Shown in pieces: positions 19,771-31,900 of a stretch of DNA of 64,000 nucleotides (position 1 is its first letter; each line of letters opens with the position of its first letter). Location: assembly GCF_963662255.1 (NCBI RefSeq), contig NC_085052.1, forward strand, positions 33,056,654 through 33,120,653. Reading direction: 5' to 3'. This DNA is from Cinclus cinclus (taxonomy: Eukaryota > Chordata > Aves > Passeriformes > Cinclidae). The notes below the pieces were generated by a model that saw only the letters and a list, made by a program, of their open reading frames with translations, did not search any database and had not been told where the DNA came from. The translations under genes and the position numbers were made by a program.

Positions 19771-21940
19771 AATCAAGGTGATTTGGACTGTGATTCAGGG
19801 GCCGGGGAGGATTTTCCTTTTCCCTTCCCTTTGGAGCAAGCTTCCCTCATGGGGGTCATGGCCAGAGAGCTGGGAAGGGTCAAACCCTGAACCAGCAGCT
19901 GAAGGTTAAATTGCAAAATGTCACAAACACACAGAAGCCTGACTTTTCCCGTAGGTTGCCCATGTGCAAAGCTCCCCCAAACTGATCATTCGTCCTGTCT
20001 CTAGTGGCTGCCTCGTCCCTGGAAGTCTTCAAGGCAGGGTTGGATGGGATGTGGAGCAGCCTGGTCTAGTGGAAGGTGTCCACCAACCTTGGCCTGGAAC
20101 CCTTCAGGGATAGGACAGCACTAATATATGTTCATGCATTACATTGTAATGTATTTTAAATATTTTTGAAACCAGGATATCTCTTTTATACCATTCACTG
20201 AAACTGGGGAGGGGTCTGAGCAGCAAAAGCCTTTTTCCCCCACTGGGGTGCTGAGGGATGAGCAGCAAGGGGATGTCTGTCCCTTCCCTCTGGCTACAGA
20301 GGGTGTTCCCAAATTTTTGTGGGTGCCTGAGCAAACTGCCGGCATCCCCTGGGGATGAATCTCTTGAGGACACTTCAGCTCTGTGTGTGAAATACCACAG
20401 CAGCACATCACATTCCCAAAGCGTTCAGCTCCCAGGGGTGAAGCCGGGAGAGCATTTCCAAGGGCACAAGGGAACCTTTTGGAGCACCCTGGTTTGGCTG
20501 CACCCGGAGTGGTCCTGCCATGACCTCCCGTGGATTCTGCTCATATTGCAGCAGTTTAATTCTGCAGTGTCAGGGAAATTTGGAGCGTGCGTATGTACAG
20601 AGAGGAACACGACGAGAAAAATTGCTGACGAGGCGTTTGGGAGCTTCTTTTCCCTGGATCTGATTTTTGCCCGTGCAAGGCCATGACAACTGGTTCCCTC
20701 CCAAATTTTGGGGTGTTTTTTATGTGTTAATTCCAGCTACTGAAGCCCCTGTAGTGTTTGTATCCCTGGGTTTTGGTGTACTCCTCCCCAAGGAGCTTCT
20801 AGATACTGATTTGGGATCTCAAAGTAGAGAATTAAAATCAATTTTAAACATTATAAACTTTCAATCTAGCACTGTAAAAGCAGCAGAGCAGCTGAGGGCA
20901 GGGTATTTTGGCTGAGCTGTATGCTGGGAGCCTGGCTAGGATCTCGGATCCCGACGAACAAACTTTCCAGCCCTTCTTTCCAGCTGTTACCATTTTCGGA
21001 CTAGCTCTGGGCTGCGTTTACATTCCTGGCCCTCCTTCCCAGTGCCAGTGAACGTGTTAATGCCGTTTTTCTCCTCTTCCTTCGCCCTGCTGGTGTCCTA
21101 TAATCACTGATTTGGAGCAGCACAGCAGCCCTGGATGGTGCTGGGCGTGGGCAAGGCTGTAACACTGGGGCGGCTCGGGGGGAGGTGGGGTTGGGGTCCT
21201 ACCTGGGGGGCTCCGGGAGCCACGGCTTTAACCCAAATGGAATGTGGAAAGGGAGCTGAAAGGATTGAGGTTTTACAGATTAGCTAAAATAGCATCTTGC
21301 TATGAGCCTGAAGTCGAGTGATGGATTCACTCTGTGCCGTGGTGGACTCCGGGCAGGAGATGACCAGAGCTGAGTGCTGGACCTGCTGCTACTGGTGAAG
21401 CCATGGCAAGAGCCCATCACGGTGCCTGTAGGGTGCTGGGAAGCAGCCAAGTGGGCAGCAGCCTTATTTCCCAGGAGTCTGAGTGGCCTGAGCAAGGAAG
21501 GATGGCTCTGGCACCTGGGGAGCTGCAGCTGCCCTGATGTTTCCGACGGGGGCAGGCTGGAAGAGCAGGGGGTGTTCATGTGGAGAAGGCTGCAGGGAGA
21601 CCTTAGAGCCTGTATCAGTGCCTAAAGGGGCTCCAAGAGAGCTGGAGAGGGATTTCGGACAAGGGCATGGAGTGCCAGGGCAAGGGGGTATGGTTTCCAG
21701 CTTCCATCACACACATCCCAGTCTCCCATTTCGGGGAAGAAAAAGCGCTTTTTGGCTTTGAAAGGTGCCGGCAGTGCCTTGATACCCCCAAAACAGCAAA
21801 CCTGGCATCTGACAGTCCCCTCTCTGTCCCAACCCCTCTCTGGTTTGTCACCAGGAGATGCTGGGGGTCCCCGACACGACGTGGGCAGCGTGTCAGGGGT
21901 CCCTAGGGGACAGCGGCGGTGTTTGGGGGATGCTGCGGGT
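19771..21940. other. Intergenic, EIF4EBP2 to PALD1 promoter; no NODAL
   Basis: Only a CR1 fragment is recognised. In mammals NODAL lies in this interval, but no open frame here resembles a TGF-beta cystine-knot domain on either strand. Confidence 0.6.
20016..20112 (-). mobile_element. CR1 LINE 3' fragment
   Basis: GGAAGTCTTCAAGGCAGGGT then GGAGCAGCCTGGTCTAGTGG and AAGGTGTCC is CR1 3' end sequence in reverse orientation. Confidence 0.8.
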
Positions 21941-21944
21941 GGGG

Positions 21945-22600
21945 GTTGCTGAGTGCCGGGTGTCCCCGAGGTGCCGGTGCCCCGGCCCGGGGGCGTCCCG
22001 GCGGTGCCGGGGGCGGTGCAGGGGGCGTGCCCAGGAGCCGGGGGCGGTCCCGGACGCCCCTCGGCCCCGTCCCGGTGCCCGCCCCGGTCCTTCCCCCCGC
22101 CGAGGCGCCGGCGGTCGGCGCGGCCGCGGGGCTGCGCTCCCGCTCCCACCGCCCCCATGGGGCGCCCGACGGCGCGGCCGGCCCGGCGCCGGAGCTGAGC
22201 CCGGAGCCCCCCAGGTACCGATCCCTGCCGGGAATTCCTCCCCCCTCCCACTCGAACCCCGGGAGTGGGCGTTCTTCCCCTTCCAGCCCCCGGGACCGTG
22301 CATCCTGCCCCGCTCCGCGCCTCATTCCCGGTCCCGGGCATCCCCCCGCCATCCCGGGGCCGGGCATTACCCGAACCCCGGACAGCGCATCCGCCCCCCC
22401 GGGACCGGCTACCCCTCTCATCCCCTCCCCGGGGGTGGTGGGGATTTGATTCCCGGCCCGGTGCGCTGGGAAGGGGATGGAGGGAGCAGGAGCAGCCCTC
22501 GAGGGTGGCCCCCCCACCCGCCGGGGGAATTTGGGATGGGCACCCGGGGGGCTTCTTGGGCGGGGGTGTGTGCCCCCCAAGCCAGGGCAGGCGGGACAAT
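21945..22600 (+). promoter_or_regulatory. PALD1: CpG island, probable PALD1 promoter and non-coding first exon
   Basis: Dense CpG from about 21945 to 22600, most extreme at 22000-22200. A candidate exon end CCCCCCAG followed by GTACCG lies at 22214/22215, which would leave a 6.7-kb intron before the first coding exon, as in human PALD1, where exon 1 is non-coding. Long open frames on both strands here are GC-driven and show no family resemblance. The assignment rests on position and composition. Confidence 0.45.
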
Positions 22601-24320
22601 GGGGGGAAGGTTTGTTTTGCCCCTGGAGCGCAGACTCCGCAGCGTGGCCATGAGGTGCCCCAGGCGTGCCGGGGAGGGTTTATCCGGAGCCGACGCTGGG
22701 CTTCAAACCTCTGGAAAATATAGATGGATCACTAGTTTTGGGATTCGCGTCTCTTAGCTGTGCCTCTCTTGCACCCCCAAAATCCGCCTGGGAAGCAGGC
22801 TCTGGAAGCGGGAGGTGCGGGATGGCTGGAAGATGAAGATGGAGGAGGAAGAGGAGCAGATGTAGCCGAGGTCTGGGGTTTAGGCTCGGCAGCCTCCCGC
22901 TTAGGGAGCAGGAGAGGAGCGGGAAGCCCGGGATGCGTTTCCCGCTGGCACGTGCGGGGGATGGCGCAGAGCCCCGTGGGCTCCCGCCCCCCGTGCGGGA
23001 CCGAGGCACCCTCGCTGCCGGAGAGGATGTCCTGGGAGCAAGGCTGAGCTCCTGCCCAGCCCCTCGGGGTTGAAAACTTCCAGAAATCTCATCCAGGCTG
23101 CGTTTCCGATGGCTGCCGGACTTTTCCGGACCTGCTTCCCTGCCCTTTACACGGTGCATCCTCTTAGCGCTGCGGCAGCGAGCACGCCCTCGTCTTCCCG
23201 CAGCGCTCCTGGCCGCGGCACCCCTCACATCCCGAGCTCTCCTCCGGTTGCTTTTCTCCCCTGGATGGGGGAAAACAGCGGGTTTTGGGGTGGCTGGGCT
23301 GGGAGCAGGCAGGCATTGCCGGAGGAGGAGGCAGACAGGCAGCGGTGGTGGGACATTTCCTTCCTGGAAGGCAGGAAGTGATTTATGTCTTTGCAGGGAG
23401 CCTAAAAATAACGGGCAGGTCTCTGTTGTGAGCAAAACTCCCCTGGGATTTCCTTGATTTTTGCTTTATTCGTTAAGAGAACGGGGCGGGGGAGAGGAGA
23501 TCTGAGAGCTCCGAGTCCTTCTGCATCCCAAACCACGGTGCTGGCGTGCATAAGGTGCTGCTTGTCCTGGGAAAGGTGTGGTCTGCAGCGCTTCCCGGCG
23601 TGGAAAAGCGGCCCCGTGTAAAAGGAGCCGTCCCGTTGCTCCGGCAGCCTTCCCCCCGTTGGGAGGGGAGACGTGGTTAGCTATGAATAGCACAAAATCA
23701 TAGCTCTCGCCTTCCCAAAACGCTCCGCGTGGCGCTGGCCATCCCGGGCTTGTGATCGGGGGGTTGTTCTGGGGTGGCCAGCCCCAGTTCCCCATCCTTG
23801 GGGACACCCTGGTCCCTCCGGCATCCGGAGCGGGGTCACACCGCAGAACCTCCGGCGGGAGCAGCTTGGCAGGTCTGGTTTGGGTGTGGGGCTGTGGTGC
23901 TTCCTGGCAGCCTGGGGACTGCTTGGCGTGTGACAAAAGCTTTGCCCACAGGCCGCTGCTCTCTTTGGAGATGCTCCCAGCCTTAATCTTCACGTTTTAT
24001 GGCTTTTTATTTTATTTTTTTTTTCCCTTTGTGCTGCTGAAAGGAAGCCCTTCAGGCGAGCGTGCTCACAGACCTTGAAAGCGCGGGCAGCGAGGTGACG
24101 GCAGAACCGGCAGCGCCGGTGCTGCCGAGTCAGGGCTTTGTTCCTCTTTCCACTGCTGCTCATTGATAAAACCCCTCACCTCAACAGCAAGCAGCTCAAA
24201 CATCTGCCTGCCCAAAAAAGCAGCACCCCAGGGATGGGTGAGGGAACCTGCTGGTGAGCCTTGGGTTTTGGGGGGGGAGGGGGTGAGGCAGCAGTTACAG
24301 GTGGGCTCTTTGCAAAACCC

Positions 24321-24440
24321 TGGAATCACTGAATGGTTTGGAACGGACCTTAGGGGTCACCTCATTCTACCCCCTGCCACGGGCAGGGGCACCTTCCACC
24401 AGCCCAGGTTGCTACCAAACCCCATCCAACACTTCCAGGA
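24321..24440 (+). mobile_element. CR1 LINE 3' fragment
   Basis: GGAATCACTGAATGGTTTGG, then CCCCTGCCACGGGCAGGGGC, ACCTTCCACCAGCCCAGG and CCCCATCCAACACTTCCAGG: CR1 3' end, plus orientation, in probable PALD1 intron 1. Confidence 0.87.
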
Positions 24441-26537
24441 ATGTAATTCCTCCCAGGCTGTGCTTAGCGAGGCAGATTAATAACACTGATTAATAATGCA
24501 AGCCAGGTTTGTGAAGGAGGGCTGCAGCCTGGGTACCATTCCCAATGGATACTAGCATCCTCCTCATGGTGGGGAGCAGATTGGCATCCCCATTTTTGGG
24601 GTGACTTCTTTCCTCCTCCATCCCCTGTCTCAAACAGCTTTCCCTGGCTTCAGGCTGAGGAGTTTTAAACGAAGTAACTAAAGGCAGGTTGGTCACATGG
24701 AGGATGGGGATGTGGCACTCGCTTTTCTGCCAAAAGACAGGAGCATGTTGGGGAGGGGGTGTGAAATGTCTGATCCTCGTTATTCTGGATGCTCCCGCTT
24801 GGATTTGGGGGCAGGCATCCCGCCGATGCTTCCCTGTGGTGCTCGGCAGATGCTGGTGCTGGCAATCCCGGCCTGATTGGGAAATACCTCCTGACTTTCT
24901 AGGAAATGCTGCTTATTTAGTTGTGTTTTTGGCCATCACCACCATCTCTCCGAGCTCGCGAGGAGCTTTTGCTCCTTTAAAGATATTAATAAATCAGTCA
25001 AGGCTTGTAAAAGCAGAACTGTCTGCTGCAAAGTTGCCTTTCCAGGGCCTTTTCCTGCCCGTGGCAAAGTGCTTTTAGGTTGATCTGGGGCATTTTGGTT
25101 CTTTGCCTTATTTTACCCTCACAGCTCAGTGGGTGGATGTCACGTTCCAAAACATCCACAGCTTAATGTGTTATTTCTCACCTTTATTTTTTGTTTTATT
25201 ATGTGTTTTTAAGAAGCCGAAGCGCTTCCTTCCGGCATCACCTGGAACAACAGGAGCCTGGTTCCCATGCAGCCTTTGCTCTGGGATATCTCCTGGTGCA
25301 GACAGGCTGCCCCAGAGAAGACGTTTGTGTGTTGTTTAATTTTCACTGTTTTTTTGGAAAAGAGGGTTAAAGAGCACGCCGGGGCGGGGGGCTCAGCTCC
25401 AGCGTTTCCTTCAGGCTTCGGTGATGCCCCTCCAGCTGCACTGGAGCTTCCTGCTGACCTGCCGTGTTTCCTGCCTCCCTGCTTGGCTCAGCAGTGCTCC
25501 AGGGGTGCTCCTGGGTCCCTCGGGGATGCATCCATGCTGAAAAGCCACAGGGGCTGCCCCACACCGAGGAAGGATGGATGCATTAGGAGGATGCTGCCAT
25601 TGCTGCTGCTTCTCCCCAAAGGGATTTGCTTTTCGTTTAGGAGAGCTTTAAAAGCTATAAAATGTCTCAAGGATGCACGGAAGGAGATTTATTTGATTTA
25701 TTTCCTGCTGACAATGAGGCGGCCAGGCAAGTGCACGCTTCCTCCTCGGCGCGGTGGCCGGGGCAGATGCATCCTGCAGCTGCAGCCCGGCCGCTTCCCA
25801 CTATATTTAGTCCATTGTTTGCTCCAGCTTTGAGTCCTCGCCAGGTCCCTGGGTGTGGGAATAACCCCTCTGCCGGGTGGAGGGGGAGAGGAGAGGTGAG
25901 GAGGTAGAGGGCTGAGCGTTACAGCATCGTGAATTCTGCGGGAGAGGCCGCGGCATCGGCACGGGATCTGTTGGGATGCACAAGTGGAATTCTTGGGAGG
26001 CTCCCGGTGCTGCCGGTGGCTCCTCCTGGCATTCCCTTGTCCAGGCTTGGCAGAGCTGAAAGAGAGTCTGGAGGGGATGGGAAGAACTTCTGCCTTGCCC
26101 ACCCGGAGGCTCCGCTTTCTCATTAGGCAGCAAGAATAATTAATCGGCAGTGCTTTGAGTTTAGGCGGAACACCTGGACAGGAACACTGCTGGTTTGTTC
26201 GGTGGGATGCCCTCGTGCAGGGTGTTGGTTCCTTTGGCAGCTGGGGAGAAAATGGGCTCTTTGTTCAGGAACTTTGGCCACATTTGATCTCAGGCTTGGC
26301 TTTGGGGTCTGTGAAGCGATGAGCTGCCAGCTGGGGGAATATTTCTCAGGTTTGTCCCTGAAAAAGGTAGGACGCTGTGCAGGGGGATGTTGTCTCTGCA
26401 TCCTCTCTCTCCTGGGAAGGAAACCCCCAAATATTGCATGGTGAAAGGGAAGGGATGCTCAAAACCAACCCACCCCAGCTGATGGCTAATGCCAACATAA
26501 AATCTGTGTGGCTTGCTTCCCAGCCTCCTAAACAGGA

Positions 26538-26725
26538 ACCATAGAATCCCAGAGTGGTTTGGGGTGTGAAGGACCTTGGAGATCATCTTGTTCCACCCCC
26601 CTGCCATGAGCAGGGACACCTTCCACTAGACCAGGTTGTTCCAAGCTCCATCCAGCCTCGAACACATTGAGGGCCAAGGCATGGACAGATCCTCTGGGCA
26701 TCCTGTTCCAGTGCAGGAATGTCTC
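26538..26725 (+). mobile_element. CR1 LINE 3' fragment
   Basis: ACCATAGAATCCCAGAGTGG, GACCTTGGAGATCATCTTGT, CCCTGCCATGAGCAGGGACA and CCTTCCACTAGACCAGG: CR1 3' end, plus orientation, in probable PALD1 intron 1. Confidence 0.9.
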
Positions 26726-28904
26726 ACGGTGTTTGCTAGCTGTGGCCAGTGATGGGGAAAAGATTATGTGGGCTAAGCCAGGGCCCTTTGGTGGGCTGGT
26801 CCTGGCCAGGCTGGGCCCTGGGCTCCTGCTTCCCTCGGCTGGCCTGTGACGGTGGCTTCATTGCATCTCTTCCCGTTGTAGCCACCAGCAATATTTGGTA
26901 AACTTTTCAGCCAAGCTAATTTCATCTGTTTTCCTGGGGTAAGGTTTTGCTTCCTTACCCATCCCAGTTTGTGTCTCTGCTTGCAGAGTGGGCTCTTGGA
27001 GGGGTGTAAATCCTCCTGTTGCCATCAGATGCAGCAATACCAGTAAACAGCTGCTCCCACATGGACAACACCAGCACTTCCCTCTTCCTGTGGCTTTTTA
27101 GAGTGGTTCCCATGGCTTCCCTGAGCACTCACTTTGGGTAATTTCGGTACTTTTCTCACTTGTTTTTGCCTGCCCAGCCTAAGCAGGGTGTGGGGGAAGA
27201 AGCTGAAATGTGATTTCCTCTCTCCATTCATTTTGTGGTTTGAAAGACAATTTCCAAATCTGCCTGGCATCTTTTATGCCTGTTATTTCTTGGTGTGGTT
27301 TGTCGGGAAAAGAAAATATCCCTGGGGGTTTTAGGGTAAAGGTGGGTGTTTGTGGGGAGGGGAGAAAAGACAAAGGAAATACAGAAGCTGCCTGCCTTGA
27401 AATTGGGGGAAGGAATATCCATCCTCCAACATGAAGACGGCTGGAGCAAATCCAGAGGGATTGATCCAGCCCACTGTTGAAAAGATGCACCCATTCTAAG
27501 CAAAATTAGAGAAAAAAAGCATCTTGGCCAGATGCCCCATTCCTTCTTGCTGCCTGGGCTCTCCAAAGCCACAAGTGCTTGCTCTGAAACACTCAAAACC
27601 TCCCTATATATTCTTTTTCCCTGCTTTATTTTTGCCCTCACAATGTTTACGTGAAAGAAGCACTCAAGAGGACTTGGAGAAAAGGCACTGGCCTGAAACA
27701 GCTGTTTTTGTTTCCCCCCCACCCCCCTGCTCTTGTGTGTAAAAGAAACCAGGCTGCCTAATGGTGCAGAAAATTCACAGTAGAGCAACAAGTTTTCCGC
27801 GGAGCAGGGAAGGAAGAAGATGGGGAGGAGGGGAAAATGTGTGCCTGGGCACAGTCATCTAGAAATAGCACATTTCCCGCAGGCTTTTTCCCCCACTCGA
27901 AGCATTTGCAGCTGCTGAGGGGCATCACATTCGCTGGGATTGCAGTAAGGGATTGATCCCGTGCTGCCTGTAAGGCAGCAGGAGCAGCTGCAGAAGGATT
28001 TGTAGAGCTGGGTTCAAGCCATTCCCGGTATTCCCAGCGCTATTCGGAGCAGGTACCGTCATGCTGCCAGGGTTATTCCCATGAGGCACAAAGGGAGTTT
28101 TACTGGGGACCATCTCGTTAGGAATGGGCAGAGTTTTTGTCTTTTGCAGGCTACCCTTTTGCCATCTCTGTCTTGGCTGGGAAGCCAGGATCCGGCCCTG
28201 GCTGGCTCAGACAGTCGGCTCATTGTCCTGGCTTGCTCGAGTGTGGCGGGATGCTCCTGGCCACCGCCAGGCCTGCTCCTTTTGATTCCATCCTCGTTCA
28301 GGGATGAGCTCCCTGGGCACAAAGCGGGGGCTGCTTCTGGGGTCCCCGGCTGCTCTAGAGGCAGCTTCCAGACTGGCACGCACAGACCTGTTCCAGGCGT
28401 GCTTCCTGCACCCGCAATTACCAAATATCCAGCAACATGTGCTCTCTGTTCAAGAGTTTTCCGTGCGGGGAGGTACTCGGGAGTGGTTTGTGGGTGCTGG
28501 GAAAGCGCTGGGACGAGGCTCAGGCTGCGCAGTGCCGCGTGCTGACTCAGCAGATTTTTAGGGACCGGATCCAGCATTTCGCCCATTATTCTCCCCCCCC
28601 CCCCGCTTCCCTGCTCCTCAGCCTTATTTTCATCTCCCCATGGAGCAAGCTGCATGGCAGGCAGGAAGAAAGCCTTTTGTGGGAGCGGGGAGGGAAAGGG
28701 CTGGCTTAGCGTTCCTTCGCTGGCGGGCTGTCAGCAGGGGGTTGCCCAGTGCCTGCCTGGGGTTTTCCCCATCCTAAATCGGGAAAAATAAATTCCTCTT
28801 CTCTATATTTTTTTTTTTTGTTTGGTTTGGTTTGGTTTGGTTTTGTTTTTCCCCTTTTCCTCCCTGCTGCTGCCTGCCCATCCCGGCACAGCTGCCCACG
28901 GATG

Positions 28905-31900
28905 ATGGGTACCACGGCCAGCGCGGCACAGCAGGCGGTCTCGGCATCCCCGCTGGAGAGCCGGGCGCCAGGAGACGGCAGCATGGAGGACCAGCACTCC
29001 CTCAGCATCCACTCCTTCCAGACCCTGGGGCTCCACAACAGCAAGGCCAAGTCCATCATCACCAACAAAGTGGCTCCCGTGGTCATCACGTAAGTCCTCC
29101 AAAATTCCGAGTTTCTTCACCCTCTCCTCTAAATGTTGGGGTTTGTTTCAGTCTTGACCTCTGCCATTATTTTTTTAATTTCTCCACCTGTGTGTGTCTC
29201 TTGCAGGTACAACTGCAGGGAGGAGTTCCAGATCCACGATGACCTGCTGAAGGCCAACTACACGGTGGGACGCATTTCTGAGGCCACGCTGGAGCACTAC
29301 CTGGTGCAGGTGAGCATCTCTGCCACCGATTTCATCACCCAGCTTATTTCAGCCTGGGCTTTGGGGACCTCAGGAGTTTTTTGGGGGGATTTTGAAGATC
29401 ACGTAGAAAAAAGCCCCTTTTACACTCAGCTGTGTTCAAGTCCCACCTTGCTGAAATCCACTTATGTCCCACCTTCTCTTTTCTTATATTTTGCAGGGGA
29501 AGTACTTCATGGTCAGGGACGTATATGGAAAATTAGATGTTTTGAACACTACTGGCAGCTGCGGCGCTCCCAACTTCCGGCAGGCCAAAGGAGGTTACGC
29601 CGTGTTCGGGATGGGGCAGCCCAGCCTCAACGGCTTCAAGCTCGTGCTGCAGAAGCTGCAAAGAGAAGGCCACAAGGTTGGTGGGAGCGTGGGGAATTGG
29701 GGTGGAAAAAAGCCAGGAGAGCTTTTAGACATCCTCTCCCCGGCTATTTGCAGGAATGTGTTTTCTTCTGTGTCCGTGAGGAGCCCGTGGTCTTCCTGCG
29801 GCTGGAGGGGGACTTTGTGTCCTACACCCCCCGGGGCAAGGAGAACCTCCACGAGAACCTGCAGCGCCTGCAGCGGGGCGTGCGGGCGGAGAGCCTGGAG
29901 CTGGCCATCCGCAAGGAGGTGAGCTGGGACAGGAAAGGGCGCACATCCCTCCGGGTGAGGGGCGAGTGGACGGGTTGTGACCGGGCTTTTCCCGCCTCCC
30001 GTAGATCCGCGACTTCGCACAGCTGAGCGAGAGCGTCTACTACGTGTACAACGACATCGAGCGGCTGCGGGACGAGCCGCACGCCGTGCGGGTGCAGTGC
30101 GACGAGGACATCCAGGTCACCGACGAGGTCTATCGCAGACCTGTCTTCCTCCAGCCCTCCTACAGGTCCTTCCCTCCTCCTCCTCCTTGTGTTGTCGGGG
30201 CTCTTGGCACCCCTTAGGCCACCGTGGTGGTGGAGGTGAAGCCCCTCCGTGGTCCCATCCTAATGAGGGGTGTTCCCATCCCGGCAGGTACCACCGGCTG
30301 CCCCTGCCCGCCGAGGGAGCCCCTTTGGAGGAGCAGTTTGATGCTTTCATCCGCTTCCTCAGGGTGAGCCGAGGGAAAGCACCTGATCCATGGGGCCTCC
30401 TCGGGGTGGGATTTGCTCCTGTGCTGTGTCAGAGTCCGTGACTGCCTGGGAGCATCTTCTGGTTTTCCTGAACTCTGCCTGTTAGAGGATGCCTGTGCCT
30501 GCACATCCCACTCCCCTTGCTGTAGGATCCTGATGGAGAAGCCCATGTTGTCCAGCAGTTCATCCCTACCCCTGGCTAGAAATGACCATCCCTGGCCACC
30601 TCTAGGCAGCTCTTCCCTAAGAGAAGCATTTCCCCTTAGAGCTCTGCCCTGGCTTTGGCAGGAATTATCTGCCTTTGGTGCAAAGGTTTTCCACGTCAGA
30701 GCTGTCAGAGCTGGTTTTTGGGTTTTCTTTTTCTTTTTTTTAACGTTCTGGAAGATGAAATCTCAGTGCGTAGGGGATGAGTGGTGGGAGCGTCTCCAGT
30801 GGGGTGGGCGGGCTGGTGGGTGGAGAGGGCACTGGCCAGGGGAATGCAGTGGGTGGGCCACCCATTGTCATGTCCTGATCCCTCCATCCCATCCCCTGAG
30901 CAAAAGGAAGATGCCATCCACCCCTCCATGCCTGGGCATAGCCATCTTCTCCATCCCAGCCACTGATGGGGCAGATCTGGCTCTCCTGAAAGCCCCTGGG
31001 GTCCCCATCCATCCATCCATCCATCCATCCATCCATCCATCCATCCATCCATCCCTGTGTCCCTCCCTCCTAGGAAAGCCCCAGCCTGCTGCTGCGGGAC
31101 CCCAGCAGACCCCCGCCCGCGCTGCTCTTCGGCTGCCAGACTGGCGTGGGCAGGACCAACCTGGCCATGGCCATGGGCACCCTGGTCCTCCACCACCACC
31201 GAGGAGCTGCCCAGAAGCCTGAGTAAGCAGAGCATCCCCCAGGGTGGGACTGGGGAGATGCCCATGCCCCCTGGGGCTGGTTTGATTTCCTCCTTCTCCC
31301 CCACCGCAGCTTCTCCCACTTGCCTAAGACATCTCCTAGGGACAGGCTACGGGTCATCCAGAGCTTCATGGAGATGGTCCCCAAAGGCCAGCAGATAGTG
31401 GAGGAGGTAAGGGGGTGCTGGTGAACCTTCCAGCAGGGTAGCTGGGAGGGAGGAATGGAGTTTCCTCCCCAGACTCAAGGCTTATGGAGCAATTTCCTTT
31501 TTGCTCCTCCCGAGGTGGACGGTGCCATCGCCTCCTGCTCGGAGATGCACGACATGAAGGAAGCCATCTATGAGTACAAGAAGAAGCTGGAAGGGATTGG
31601 GGAGGATTATCAGATCCAGGTAATTAGAGGATTGCTCGGATGCGAGCCATCAGCACCGGGAAATTTATTGAGCTGTTTTTTGCGTCGGGATGAGAAGAAT
31701 GTAAATTCTGGAAAGCCAAAGCTTCCTGTGAGCTGGAGATTTCCCAGCATTATGAAACCTGAAAGGTTGTGGAGTGTCTCTTTCTTTTTTTCTCCCCCAG
31801 TTGTTTTAAAGGCCATAAAATGGAGCAGGCTGGGGTTGGGGGAAAAACAGACTGGTTTGGGCTTTGCTACTGCTTCTGCTAGATGACCTCAGGGGCAAAT

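Larger units (their letters stand above)
22601..28891 (+). other. PALD1: Probable PALD1 intron 1
   Basis: No coding exon recognised. It contains two plus-strand CR1 fragments. GC-rich stretches near 22900-23250 may be the shoulder of the CpG island. Confidence 0.45.

Noticed and set aside
21622..22757. Open frames of about 300 codons on both strands in the CpG island
   Set aside because: High GC removes stop codons. The products are Gly/Pro/Arg-rich without any family resemblance, and opposing frames overlap.
28902..28904. First ATG of PALD1 as the main start
   Set aside because: Weaker context and loss of the Gly2 myristoylation site compared with the ATG at 28905.
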